Source: an uncultured Granulosicoccaceae bacterium
GTDB lineage: Bacteria; Pseudomonadota; Gammaproteobacteria; JABXHR01
DNA length: 5,492 bases
Direction: 5' to 3'
Assembly: GCA_937921805.1 (NCBI GenBank)
Contig: CAKZUS010000027.1
Location: forward strand, 1 to 5,492
A program made the position numbers and the translations under genes. Shown piece by piece: positions 1 through 5,492 of the stretch. The first letter of the stretch is position 1, and each line of letters opens with the position of its first letter. The notes beneath the pieces are model-generated. The model had not been told where the DNA came from. It saw only the letters and a program-made list of their open reading frames with translations, and did no database searches.

Positions 1-787
1 GCCCTTTCCACTCCGGATCGCGCTTCTCGCTAAATGCCCGAAAGCCTTCCATCATGTCCTCTGAGCCGTAGAGAGTATCGACGCTGGGCAGTTGGCGCTG
101 CGTGACGCGGTTCATGCTGTCTTGGAAGCGAGAGCCTTCGGCATCGCGCACGACTTCTTTGATCGCGGCCATGACCAGCGGAGGGCCACTGGCGAGCAGT
201 TCGGCCATTTCCCAGGCTTTGTCCATCAGGGTGTCGGCGGGGTGGACGTGGTTAATCAATCCCCAGCGTGCCGCTTCTGCGGCGTCGAGCCAGCGCCCGG
301 TGAGCAGCATTTCCATTGCGATGTGATAGGGGATGCGTTTGGGGAGTTTGATGCTGGCGGCATCGGCCACGGTGCCAGAGCGGATCTCGGGCAGGGCAAA
401 GCTGGCGTGCTCGGCTGCGAGAATAATGTCGCCAGAGAGGGCGATCTCTAGGCCGCCGCCGCAGCATATGCCGTTGACGGCGACGATAACGGGTTTGTTG
501 AGATCGCGCAGCTCTTGCAGGCCGCCAAAGCCGCCAACGCCATAATCGCCATCTACTGCGTCGCCATCGGCAGCGGCTTTGAGATCCCAGCCCGGGCAGA
601 AGAATTTCTCACCGGCAGCGGTGAGAATCGCCACGCGCAGAGTCGGGTCATCGCGAAAGTTTTGGAATACTTCGCCCATTTTTCGGCTCGTAGCCAGGTC
701 TACGGCGTTGGCCTTGGGCCGGTCTAGCGTTACGCACAATATATGTCCGCGCGTCTCGATGCGCAGGGGAGAGAGGTCGTTGCTCAT
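1..787 (-). CDS. CaiD-like enoyl-CoA hydratase (carnitinyl-CoA dehydratase family), 3' end cut by window edge
   Basis: Crotonase-fold enzyme that should interconvert an enoyl-CoA and a 3-hydroxyacyl-CoA in the cytoplasm. Translation leftward from ATG 787 stays open for 262 codons to base 1 and ends in RDPEWKG. From memory, E. coli CaiD (261 residues) ends RDPVWKGR, so only about one residue and the stop are missing; the next codon begins with C, as Arg would allow. Other CaiD-like stretches are LDRPKANAVD (21-30), FRDDPTLRVAIL (44-55), GEKFF (59-63), GWDLKAAA (66-73) and KPVIVAVNG (98-106). Glu114 (in GGGLE) and Glu134 (in ALPE) align with the catalytic glutamates 111 and 131 of CaiD. The usual Gly-Gly after the second glutamate is replaced (GTVADAAS, 138-145). 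The start overlaps the ligase stop as ATGA and has an AAGGA ribosome site. The family is sure; the exact substrate is not, and a hydratase for another branched or polar enoyl-CoA is possible. Confidence 0.9.
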   Translation of the reverse strand, partial: MSNDLSPLRIETRGHILCVTLDRPKANAVDLATSRKMGEVFQNFRDDPTLRVAILTAAGEKFFCPGWDLKAAADGDAVDGDYGVGGFGGLQELRDLNKPVIVAVNGICCGGGLEIALSGDIILAAEHASFALPEIRSGTVADAASIKLPKRIPYHIAMEMLLTGRWLDAAEAARWGLINHVHPADTLMDKAWEMAELLASGPPLVMAAIKEVVRDAEGSRFQDSMNRVTQRQLPSVDTLYGSEDMMEGFRAFSEKRDPEWKG

Positions 788-2850
788 GCTGAGTCCTTGA
801 TAATGCGGATGACCGCGTCGGCAGCGATAACAGCCTCGCTCCCTACGATCAGTGGATTAATGTCTATATCGTAAACCTGATGCGCTAGGGCGTAGTCTTG
901 CAGCGACCGAATGGCATTAATGAGTGCGCCCATTGGCGCGCTAGGCCGCCCCCGAAAACCGTGTAGCAGCGGTGCGATACGCAGGCGCTCTATGGCACTA
1001 ACGATCTCGGCGTCGCTGGCGGGGAGCATCAGCACGACCGTGTCGGAGTCGAGCTCCGCGCGCACGCCGCCAGCGCCGATTAAAAGATATTGCCCCAGCA
1101 CGGGGTCGCTGGCGACGCCAGTGATCAGCTCGCACAGCTCCTCGCCGACCTCTGCCATGCGCTCGACCAGCAGCTCGCCAGAGTGCCCGCTGAGGCACTG
1201 CCAGCAGTGCGCGCTGTGCTCGGCGTGTTGGTGCAGGCGCACGGCGTCGAGTTCGGTCTTGTGCAGCAATTGCGCGCCGTGTGCCTTGACGGCGGCGGGG
1301 GCCAGCTCACTCAGCGCTGCGTGTAGGGCGTCTGCACCGTGCACGAGACGACTTTGCGGCACCGTCAACCCATATTGCGCTAGTGCGGACTTGGAGGCGT
1401 GTTCACTGAGGGTGAGGGTGTCATTGGGGTCTTTGTGGCTCGTCCAGAGTGTGCTGCGGCCTTCCCAGGGCGCCGTGCGACCTGTGGCGCTGGCAGTGGA
1501 GAGAATAGCCTGCATCGCATGGTCGATGCCGATCAGAGGCACTAAGCCCTGCTCGGCGTAGTGGCTCGCTAATGCGGGGGGCATGCACTCGGGCAGGCTG
1601 GACACAATACCACCGCGCCGCCCCTGCGCCCGGCAGGCAGCGCCAAACGCGTCAGCGGCAAGAGTCCAGCTCTCGCCCCCGGAGACGCTGGGATGATCGA
1701 GAATCAGTAGCGACAGCGCCTGCGGACCCTCGACAGCCTGCGCAAACGTGGCCTGTAGGCGCTCAGTGTCGCCCCAGTCGAAAGTATGGTAATCAAAAGG
1801 GTTGCCGACGCTGACCAGGGGATGAGTGGTGCGGCGGATGCGCTGGTGGTGATCAGCGCTGAGCGGAGGCAGATTGATTCCGGCGCGCTGGGCGGCATCG
1901 GCCGCGAGTCCAGCCTCGCCGCCAGAGCAGGAGAGGGTCATGACGCTGGCGTCGGGCAAGGGGCCGTAATGATGCAGCAGTTTTGCCGTTTCGAGCAAGG
2001 TCTCGACGCTGCGCACGCGCGCAATGCCGAGGGAGGTGAGCAAGGCATCGAATACGCGGTCTGACCCCGCCAGCGAGGCGGTGTGCGTCTGTGCGACTTG
2101 TGCGGCGCGCTCTGATTCGCCAATCTTGAGCGCGACAATCGGGGTATTGTGGGCGCTCGCGACTCGCACGGCTTCGGCAAAACCGCTCACCTCGCGCAGG
2201 CCCTCAATATGCAGGGCAATCGCACTCACGCGCGGGTCTTGCGACAGCACCTCTATCAGTTCGGCATGACCAATATGGGCTTGGTTACCCAGGCAGATGA
2301 TGTGGCTAATCGGCAGGCCACGGCGCTGCATGCTGAGATTAAGCGCGACGTTGGAAGACTGCGCAATGATCGCCACGCCACGCTCGACCCGCTGGCCGCC
2401 GTGTAGGTCCGGCCACAGTAGCGCGCCGTCGAGGTAGTTAATCAGCCCATAGCAGTTCGGACCGAGAACAGCCATGTCGCCAGCGGCGTCAATCAGGCGC
2501 TGCTGGCGGTCGATGTCGTCGGTCTCGGCAAAACCCGAAGCAAAGCAGGTCGCGCCGCCCGCGCCACGGGCTGCCAGCTCACGAATCACTGTTTCTGTCG
2601 CATCGCGATTAACACCGATAAAACTGGCATCGGGCGCGCGTGGCAGTTCGGCAATACTGGCGTAGCAGGCGAGTCCCGCGAGGGTGTCTCCAGCGGCAGC
2701 GCGGCGAGGATGCACCGGCCAAATTTCCCCCACAAAGCCCATGTCCAGACAGCGCTGTATTACTGCTTCGGCCCAGCTACCGCCGAATACGGCGATGGAC
2801 TGCGGGCGCAGCAGGCGTGCGAGGTTGTGCGTCGTAGCGGGGCTAGCCAT
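784..2850 (-). CDS. ADP-forming acid-CoA ligase (acetate-CoA ligase/acyl-CoA synthetase family, fused subunits)
   Basis: Converts a carboxylate, ATP and CoA to acyl-CoA, ADP and phosphate through a phosphohistidine; 688 residues, normal for the fused family. Domains in order: CoA-binding Rossmann domain (about 10-135; SIAVFGGS at 18-25, LGPNCYG at 129-135), two ligase flavodoxin-like domains (about 155-295 and 300-450; AQSSN at 163-167, CLGNQAH at 186-192, CSGGEAGLAADAA at 308-320), and a C-terminal ATP-grasp domain (about 475-688; KAHGAQLLHKTE at 522-533, VASDPVLGQYLLIGAGG at 579-595, DINPLIVG at 663-670). His256 in THTASLAG matches the SHTG-type phosphorylated histidine. I chose ATG 2850 because homologues begin about 10-20 residues before the Rossmann strand. 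A GTG at 2895 would add 15 unconserved residues and overlap the dehydrogenase by 53 bases. With ATG 2850 the overlap is 8 bases. The GGV loop normally after HKTE is DAV here. Chain length or nature of the acid cannot be read from the sequence. Confidence 0.9.
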   Translation of the reverse strand: MASPATTHNLARLLRPQSIAVFGGSWAEAVIQRCLDMGFVGEIWPVHPRRAAAGDTLAGLACYASIAELPRAPDASFIGVNRDATETVIRELAARGAGGATCFASGFAETDDIDRQQRLIDAAGDMAVLGPNCYGLINYLDGALLWPDLHGGQRVERGVAIIAQSSNVALNLSMQRRGLPISHIICLGNQAHIGHAELIEVLSQDPRVSAIALHIEGLREVSGFAEAVRVASAHNTPIVALKIGESERAAQVAQTHTASLAGSDRVFDALLTSLGIARVRSVETLLETAKLLHHYGPLPDASVMTLSCSGGEAGLAADAAQRAGINLPPLSADHHQRIRRTTHPLVSVGNPFDYHTFDWGDTERLQATFAQAVEGPQALSLLILDHPSVSGGESWTLAADAFGAACRAQGRRGGIVSSLPECMPPALASHYAEQGLVPLIGIDHAMQAILSTASATGRTAPWEGRSTLWTSHKDPNDTLTLSEHASKSALAQYGLTVPQSRLVHGADALHAALSELAPAAVKAHGAQLLHKTELDAVRLHQHAEHSAHCWQCLSGHSGELLVERMAEVGEELCELITGVASDPVLGQYLLIGAGGVRAELDSDTVVLMLPASDAEIVSAIERLRIAPLLHGFRGRPSAPMGALINAIRSLQDYALAHQVYDIDINPLIVGSEAVIAADAVIRIIKDSA
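794..798 (-). promoter_or_regulatory. ribosome binding site of the CaiD-like gene
   Basis: Read on the minus strand this is AAGGA, six bases before the ATG at 787. It lies inside the last codons of the ligase gene. It supports the 787 start despite the four-base stop/start overlap, and suggests the hydratase is both translationally coupled and independently well initiated. Confidence 0.7.
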
Positions 2851-4009
2851 GGGCGCGCAGCAGGTCGCGGCTGATGATATGGCGCTGGATCTCACTAGTG
2901 CCTTCCCAGATGCGCTCGACCCGCGCGTCGCGCCAGATGCGCTCTAGGGGCAAGTCGTTCATCAGGCCCATGCCGCCGTGAATCTGAATCGCCTCGTCGG
3001 CGACAAAGGCCAGCATCTCGGTGGTATAGACCTTGGCCATGGCGTAGTCGCTGTCGGTAGCGCTGCCGTGGTCGGTCTTCCAGGCCGCTTGCAGTGTCAG
3101 CAGCTCAGCGGCCTCCAGACGCGTGCGCATATCGGCGAGCTTGAAGCCAACGCCTTGGAAGCGCCCAATCACCTGACCAAACTGCTTGCGCTGAGCGGCC
3201 CAATCGACGGCGAGCGCAAACGCGCGCTGGGCACGCCCAAGACAGCACGCAGCCACTTGTAGGCGAGTGGGGCCGAGCCAGTCATTGGCGACCGCAAAAC
3301 CTTGGCCTTCTTCGCCCAGCATTTGACTGGCCGGAATGCGGCAGTCGTCGAATTGCAGCACGCAGTTGTGATAGCCGCGATGCGAGACCGACTCGTAGCC
3401 CGGTTTGACGCTAAAACCTGGGGTGCCCTTGTCTACGATAAAAGCACTAATCGCTTGCCGTGGCGGCTCGCCGTCGCGCTTTGGGGGCAGGGTGCCAGTG
3501 GAGACAAACACAATGGCAAAGTCGGCCAAATCGGCATGACTAATAAAGTGCTTGGTACCATTGAGAATATAACTGTCACCATCGCGCTTGGCGTTGGCGC
3601 GCATACCGCGCAAGTCTGAACCCGCATCAGGCTCGGTCATCGCGAGGCAGTCGGTCTTCTCGCCACGGATGCAGGGCAGCAGATAGCGCTCGCGCTGCTC
3701 GCCGACACAGGCCTGGAGAATATTACTCGGTCGCGATACGAGGTATTGCAGCGCAAAATTGGCCCGCCCTAGCTCGCGGTCTAGGAGCGTCATGTCGAAG
3801 GCACTCAGTCCGCCGCCGCCCAGAGCTTCGGGCATGTTGGCGGCAAACAAGCCTGTTTCTATGGCGCGTTGCTGAATGCGCTGAATCAGGTCAGGCGTGA
3901 GTTGTCCGGTGCGCTCAACCTCGGCCTCGTGCGGGTAGAGCTCTTGCTCCACGAATTGCCTGGCAGTGTCGATCAGCATGCGCTGCTCGTGGCTGAGTTC
4001 AAAGTGCAT
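2843..4009 (-). CDS. acyl-CoA dehydrogenase (FAD-dependent)
   Basis: Oxidises an acyl-CoA to the trans-2-enoyl-CoA, passing electrons through FAD to electron-transfer flavoprotein in the cytoplasm. The 388 residues cover the whole standard fold: N-terminal helical domain (about 5-118), beta domain (about 120-230), C-terminal helical domain (about 235-385). Both family signatures are intact: AMTEPDAGSDLRG (123-135) and the Q-x2-GG-x-GL pattern from Gln342, with Asp352, Arg357 and Asp361. Glu369 in RIWEGTSEIQ (366-375) sits where short- and medium-chain enzymes keep their catalytic base, so an oxidative role is expected. RKQFG (274-278) is the usual C-domain motif. The ATG at 4009 gives the canonical start (MHFELSHEQRMLIDTARQF) with a GAGG ribosome site. 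It is first in the leftward operon and its TAG lies inside the ligase start region. Substrate is unknown; by operon logic it is the acyl-CoA made by the ligase. Confidence 0.95.
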   Translation of the reverse strand: MHFELSHEQRMLIDTARQFVEQELYPHEAEVERTGQLTPDLIQRIQQRAIETGLFAANMPEALGGGGLSAFDMTLLDRELGRANFALQYLVSRPSNILQACVGEQRERYLLPCIRGEKTDCLAMTEPDAGSDLRGMRANAKRDGDSYILNGTKHFISHADLADFAIVFVSTGTLPPKRDGEPPRQAISAFIVDKGTPGFSVKPGYESVSHRGYHNCVLQFDDCRIPASQMLGEEGQGFAVANDWLGPTRLQVAACCLGRAQRAFALAVDWAAQRKQFGQVIGRFQGVGFKLADMRTRLEAAELLTLQAAWKTDHGSATDSDYAMAKVYTTEMLAFVADEAIQIHGGMGLMNDLPLERIWRDARVERIWEGTSEIQRHIISRDLLRAHG

Positions 4010-4014
4010 AGAAG

Positions 4015-4018
4015 CCTC
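4015..4018 (-). promoter_or_regulatory. ribosome binding site of the acyl-CoA dehydrogenase
   Basis: Minus-strand GAGG, five bases before the ATG at 4009. It decides the start together with the canonical N-terminal sequence of the family. Confidence 0.6.
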
Positions 4019-4024
4019 AATCGC

Positions 4025-4043
4025 GTGTATCAGACTGCTACAC
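4025..4043. promoter_or_regulatory. candidate operator: 19-bp near-perfect palindrome in the divergent control region
   Basis: The sequence GTGTATCAGACTGCTACAC pairs with its own reverse complement at eight of nine positions around a central A; only the sixth pair (T/C) fails. It sits 15 bases upstream of the acyl-CoA dehydrogenase start and about 100 bases upstream of the transporter start. Such odd-centred palindromes of 15-20 bp are typical of dimeric repressors (TetR, GntR, MarR classes). On the minus strand it would overlap any promoter close to the dehydrogenase gene. No regulator gene lies in the window, so the binding protein is unknown. Confidence 0.45.
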
Positions 4044-4075
4044 TAGAGCGTATTTCCCGCGCTTGGCGCACTGAA

Positions 4076-4110
4076 ACCGACACGGCAACGACTGATCACG
4101 CCGCGTCGGT
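4076..4110. repeat. imperfect inverted repeat upstream of the transporter gene
   Basis: Arms ACCGACACGGC (4076-4086) and GCCGCGTCGGT (4100-4110) are complementary at ten of eleven positions, separated by 13 bases. It could be a second operator or a hairpin in the leader of the transporter mRNA, ending about 20 bases before its ribosome site. There is no following T-run, so it does not look like an intrinsic terminator in either direction. Confidence 0.4.
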
Positions 4111-4130
4111 GTTGAACCTGATTATTATCT

Positions 4131-4136
4131 TGAGGA
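4131..4136 (+). promoter_or_regulatory. ribosome binding site of the EamA transporter
   Basis: TGAGGA, seven bases before the ATG at 4144. It is the only good purine-rich match near this start and supports it. Confidence 0.65.
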
Positions 4137-4143
4137 CCCTACT

Positions 4144-5091
4144 ATGAGCGCCACGACACGCGGCGTCTTGATGGCGCTATTGGCATTCACCATTTACTCG
4201 GCTCACGACGCAATTCTCAAAGTCCTCGGTGACTATTCGGTCTTTCAGATTATCTTTTTTGCGGTGTTGTTTAGCTATATGCCGTTCTCTTTGGTATTGG
4301 TACTCAATAAGCGCAAAATCGCGATGTCTCCCAGGCAACCGCGCTGGGTACTGCTGCGGGCCGTCACGACGACAGCGGCTGGGATTTTTGCCTTCTCGGC
4401 ATTTACGCTCTTAAGCATGCCGGAAGTCTATGCAATGTTGTTTACCGCCCCCATGCTCATCGCCTTGCTGGCGGTGTTTTTTCTGGGCGAGAAAATTTAT
4501 CTCTTTCGCTGGTTTGCGATTGCCTTGGGCTTGTGCGGGGTGTTAGTGGTACTGCGCCCAGGGGTAAGCACGGTCAACCTGGGGCACGCAGCGGGCATTG
4601 CGGCGGCCTTGTGTATTGCCATCAGCAGCGTGATCTCGCGTAAAGTCGCCGCCCGTGAATCTGTGGCGTCGATGACCGTGATCCCCATGCTGATGGCGCT
4701 CGCGGTCAATGGTGTGGCCTTGCTGTGGGTGTATCAGCCGCCAGAGCTGAGTCACTTGCTGTTGATGTTTTTGCTCGGGGCGATGGCTTTAGCTGCGCAG
4801 GTATTGCTGCTGGCGGGGTATCGGTTGGCGCCAGCGCAGTATGTGGCCCCCTGTCAGTATGTACAGATGCTGTGGGCGATCTTGATCGGCGCCGTCTTCT
4901 TTAATGAGCCTCCCGATCAGATGGTGATCATCGGTTGCATGATCATTGTCTTATCCGGCATGTTAATCGTCTGGCGTGAAACCACGCAGTCGACGCGTCA
5001 GCCGTTCCTGTCTACGCGTAACTTACGCGCTGTCGCAGGCCCCTTGATGCAGAGCCAAGAAAACGATAAAGAAGAACCAAAAGAAGACTAA
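4144..5091 (+). CDS. EamA/DMT-superfamily transporter, ten predicted membrane helices
   Basis: Inner-membrane metabolite transporter of the drug/metabolite superfamily; 315 residues with two EamA repeats. Hydrophobic helices by eye lie at about 8-27, 34-54, 69-91, 95-114, 121-139, 147-165, 177-197, 204-225, 237-254 and 259-277. FLGEK (113-117) closes the first repeat and FFNEPPD (252-258) the second, as in RhaT/EamA proteins. Basic loops (NKRK 55-58, SRKVAARE 165-172) fit the positive-inside rule, with both ends cytoplasmic. After the last helix there is a polar tail of about 35 residues ending in a cluster of Lys, Glu and Asp. The ATG at 4144 has a TGAGGA ribosome site 7 bases upstream. The gene is divergent from the acyl-CoA operon and 18 bases ahead of the VOC gene. 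Members export or import amino acids, nucleosides, sugars or other metabolites; the substrate here cannot be told. Confidence 0.9.
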   Translation: MSATTRGVLMALLAFTIYSAHDAILKVLGDYSVFQIIFFAVLFSYMPFSLVLVLNKRKIAMSPRQPRWVLLRAVTTTAAGIFAFSAFTLLSMPEVYAMLFTAPMLIALLAVFFLGEKIYLFRWFAIALGLCGVLVVLRPGVSTVNLGHAAGIAAALCIAISSVISRKVAARESVASMTVIPMLMALAVNGVALLWVYQPPELSHLLLMFLLGAMALAAQVLLLAGYRLAPAQYVAPCQYVQMLWAILIGAVFFNEPPDQMVIIGCMIIVLSGMLIVWRETTQSTRQPFLSTRNLRAVAGPLMQSQENDKEEPKED

Positions 5092-5093
5092 AA

Positions 5094-5099
5094 AGAAGG
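5094..5099 (+). promoter_or_regulatory. ribosome binding site of the VOC gene
   Basis: AGAAGG in the 18-base gap after the transporter stop, ten bases before ATG 5110 and sixteen before the in-frame ATG 5116. The spacing favours the upstream start. Confidence 0.55.
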
Positions 5100-5109
5100 C
5101 CTAACTGGA

Positions 5110-5490
5110 ATGACCATGAAAATTAACTATATCGAATTACCTGCTCGCGATCTGGGCGCCGTCAAGCAGTTCTATGCGGCAGCATTTGGTTGGGAGTTTA
5201 CGGACTTTGGCCCCGAGTACGCTTCTTTTTCTGCGCAGACTGCAGGCCTAGACGGGGGGTTCTTTGCCTCTTCCCAGGCCTCTGTAGCCAGCCAAGGCGC
5301 GGCCTTAGTCGTGCTCTTTGCTGCGGATTTGGAGGCGAGTGTGGCCAGCGTAGAGCAGGCGGGAGGCCGCATTAGCCAAGCGCCGTTCGAGTTTCCTGGC
5401 GGACGGCGCTTTCATTTTATTGATCCGGCAGGCAATGAAATGGCTGTGTGGACGAATCTGCGCCTCGATGGTAGCGAGATCGGGCTTTAG
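5110..5490 (+). CDS. VOC-family (glyoxalase/bleomycin-resistance fold) protein
   Basis: Small cytoplasmic protein of 126 residues with the paired beta-alpha-beta-beta-beta layout of the vicinal oxygen chelate superfamily. The first module spans about 5-53 (YIELPARDLGAVKQFYAAAFGWEF, residues 7-30, includes the common FY..aFGW helix end) and the second about 64-115 (GGR at 85-87, FIDPAGNEMAVW at 103-114). Glu9 and Glu110 are at the usual metal-ligand positions. The sequence style resembles the single-domain SgaA-like VOC group, whose members mostly lack an assigned reaction, so glyoxalase, dioxygenase or binding-protein roles all remain possible. I chose ATG 5110 because an AGAAGG ribosome site lies 10 bases upstream; an in-frame ATG at 5116 would remove two residues. 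It probably shares a transcript with the transporter. It is complete, and the window ends two bases after its TAG. Confidence 0.88.
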   Translation: MTMKINYIELPARDLGAVKQFYAAAFGWEFTDFGPEYASFSAQTAGLDGGFFASSQASVASQGAALVVLFAADLEASVASVEQAGGRISQAPFEFPGGRRFHFIDPAGNEMAVWTNLRLDGSEIGL

Positions 5491-5492
5491 CC

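Noticed and set aside
92..451. 119-codon plus-strand open frame opposite the hydratase gene
   Set aside because: Antisense to conserved CaiD-like sequence; the translation shows no domain and no ribosome site decides it.
911..1561. 216-codon open frame on the plus strand opposite the ligase gene
   Set aside because: It lies wholly antisense to conserved ligase coding sequence, is rich in Ser, Ala, Arg and Cys with no recognisable domain, and is explained by GC-rich codon use in the real gene.
3302..3619. 105-codon plus-strand open frame opposite the dehydrogenase gene
   Set aside because: Shadow of the dehydrogenase, which has both family signatures and the full expected length.
4026..4031. 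Minus-strand GATACA as a -10 box for the dehydrogenase operon
   Set aside because: No -35-like hexamer at proper spacing (the hexamer there is AATACG), and the leader would be only about ten bases. It stays merely possible because it overlaps the palindrome.
4076..4110. Intrinsic terminator
   Set aside because: The stem is interrupted, the loop is 13 bases, and no T-run follows on either strand. Both flanking genes also diverge, so no terminator is expected here.
4123..4128. TATTAT as a -10 box for the transporter gene
   Set aside because: No -35 match at 16-18 bases upstream, and the implied transcription start would fall in the ribosome binding site.
3869..4147. Plus-strand open frame running through the intergenic region up to the transporter start
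   Set aside because: Its first half is antisense to the dehydrogenase N-terminus, its product has no recognisable features, and it would bury the control region. A leader peptide overlapping the transporter ATG cannot be excluded but nothing supports it.

Overview
This is a moderately GC-rich bacterial window of 5492 bases with compact gene packing and no mobile elements or RNA genes that I can see. Protein character points to a proteobacterium. A marine or soil gammaproteobacterium with a large acyl-CoA catabolic repertoire is my best guess, but this is an inference from gene style, not a taxonomic identification.

Minus-strand operon (4009 down to the left edge). Three genes are read leftward with overlapping ends: an acyl-CoA dehydrogenase (4009-2843), a fused ADP-forming acid-CoA ligase (2850-784) and a CaiD-like crotonase (787 to beyond base 1). 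The crotonase is missing only its last few residues and its stop codon. Together they make a complete upper beta-oxidation module: activation of a carboxylic acid with ATP and CoA, alpha,beta-dehydrogenation of the thioester, then hydration of the enoyl-CoA. The crotonase closely resembles carnitinyl-CoA dehydratase, so a trimethylammonium acid such as gamma-butyrobetaine is a reasonable candidate substrate, but the sequence does not fix it. The neighbourhood left of base 1 would be informative (CoA transferase, thiolase, dehydrogenase, betaine transporter).

Divergent control region (4010-4143). These 134 bases separate the operon from the rightward genes. They hold a near-perfect 19-bp palindrome close to the dehydrogenase start, and a second, longer inverted repeat upstream of the transporter gene. 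These are the best candidates for regulator binding or mRNA structure. No convincing sigma-70 promoter could be picked.

Plus-strand pair (4144-5490). A ten-helix EamA/DMT-family transporter is followed after 18 bases by a small VOC (glyoxalase/dioxygenase fold) protein. They probably share a transcript. A link to the leftward operon is possible only through the shared control region.

No radically new system is visible. The most useful leads are the candidate operator, the combination of a CaiD-like hydratase with an ADP-forming ligase and an oxidative dehydrogenase, and altered motifs in the hydratase and the ligase.
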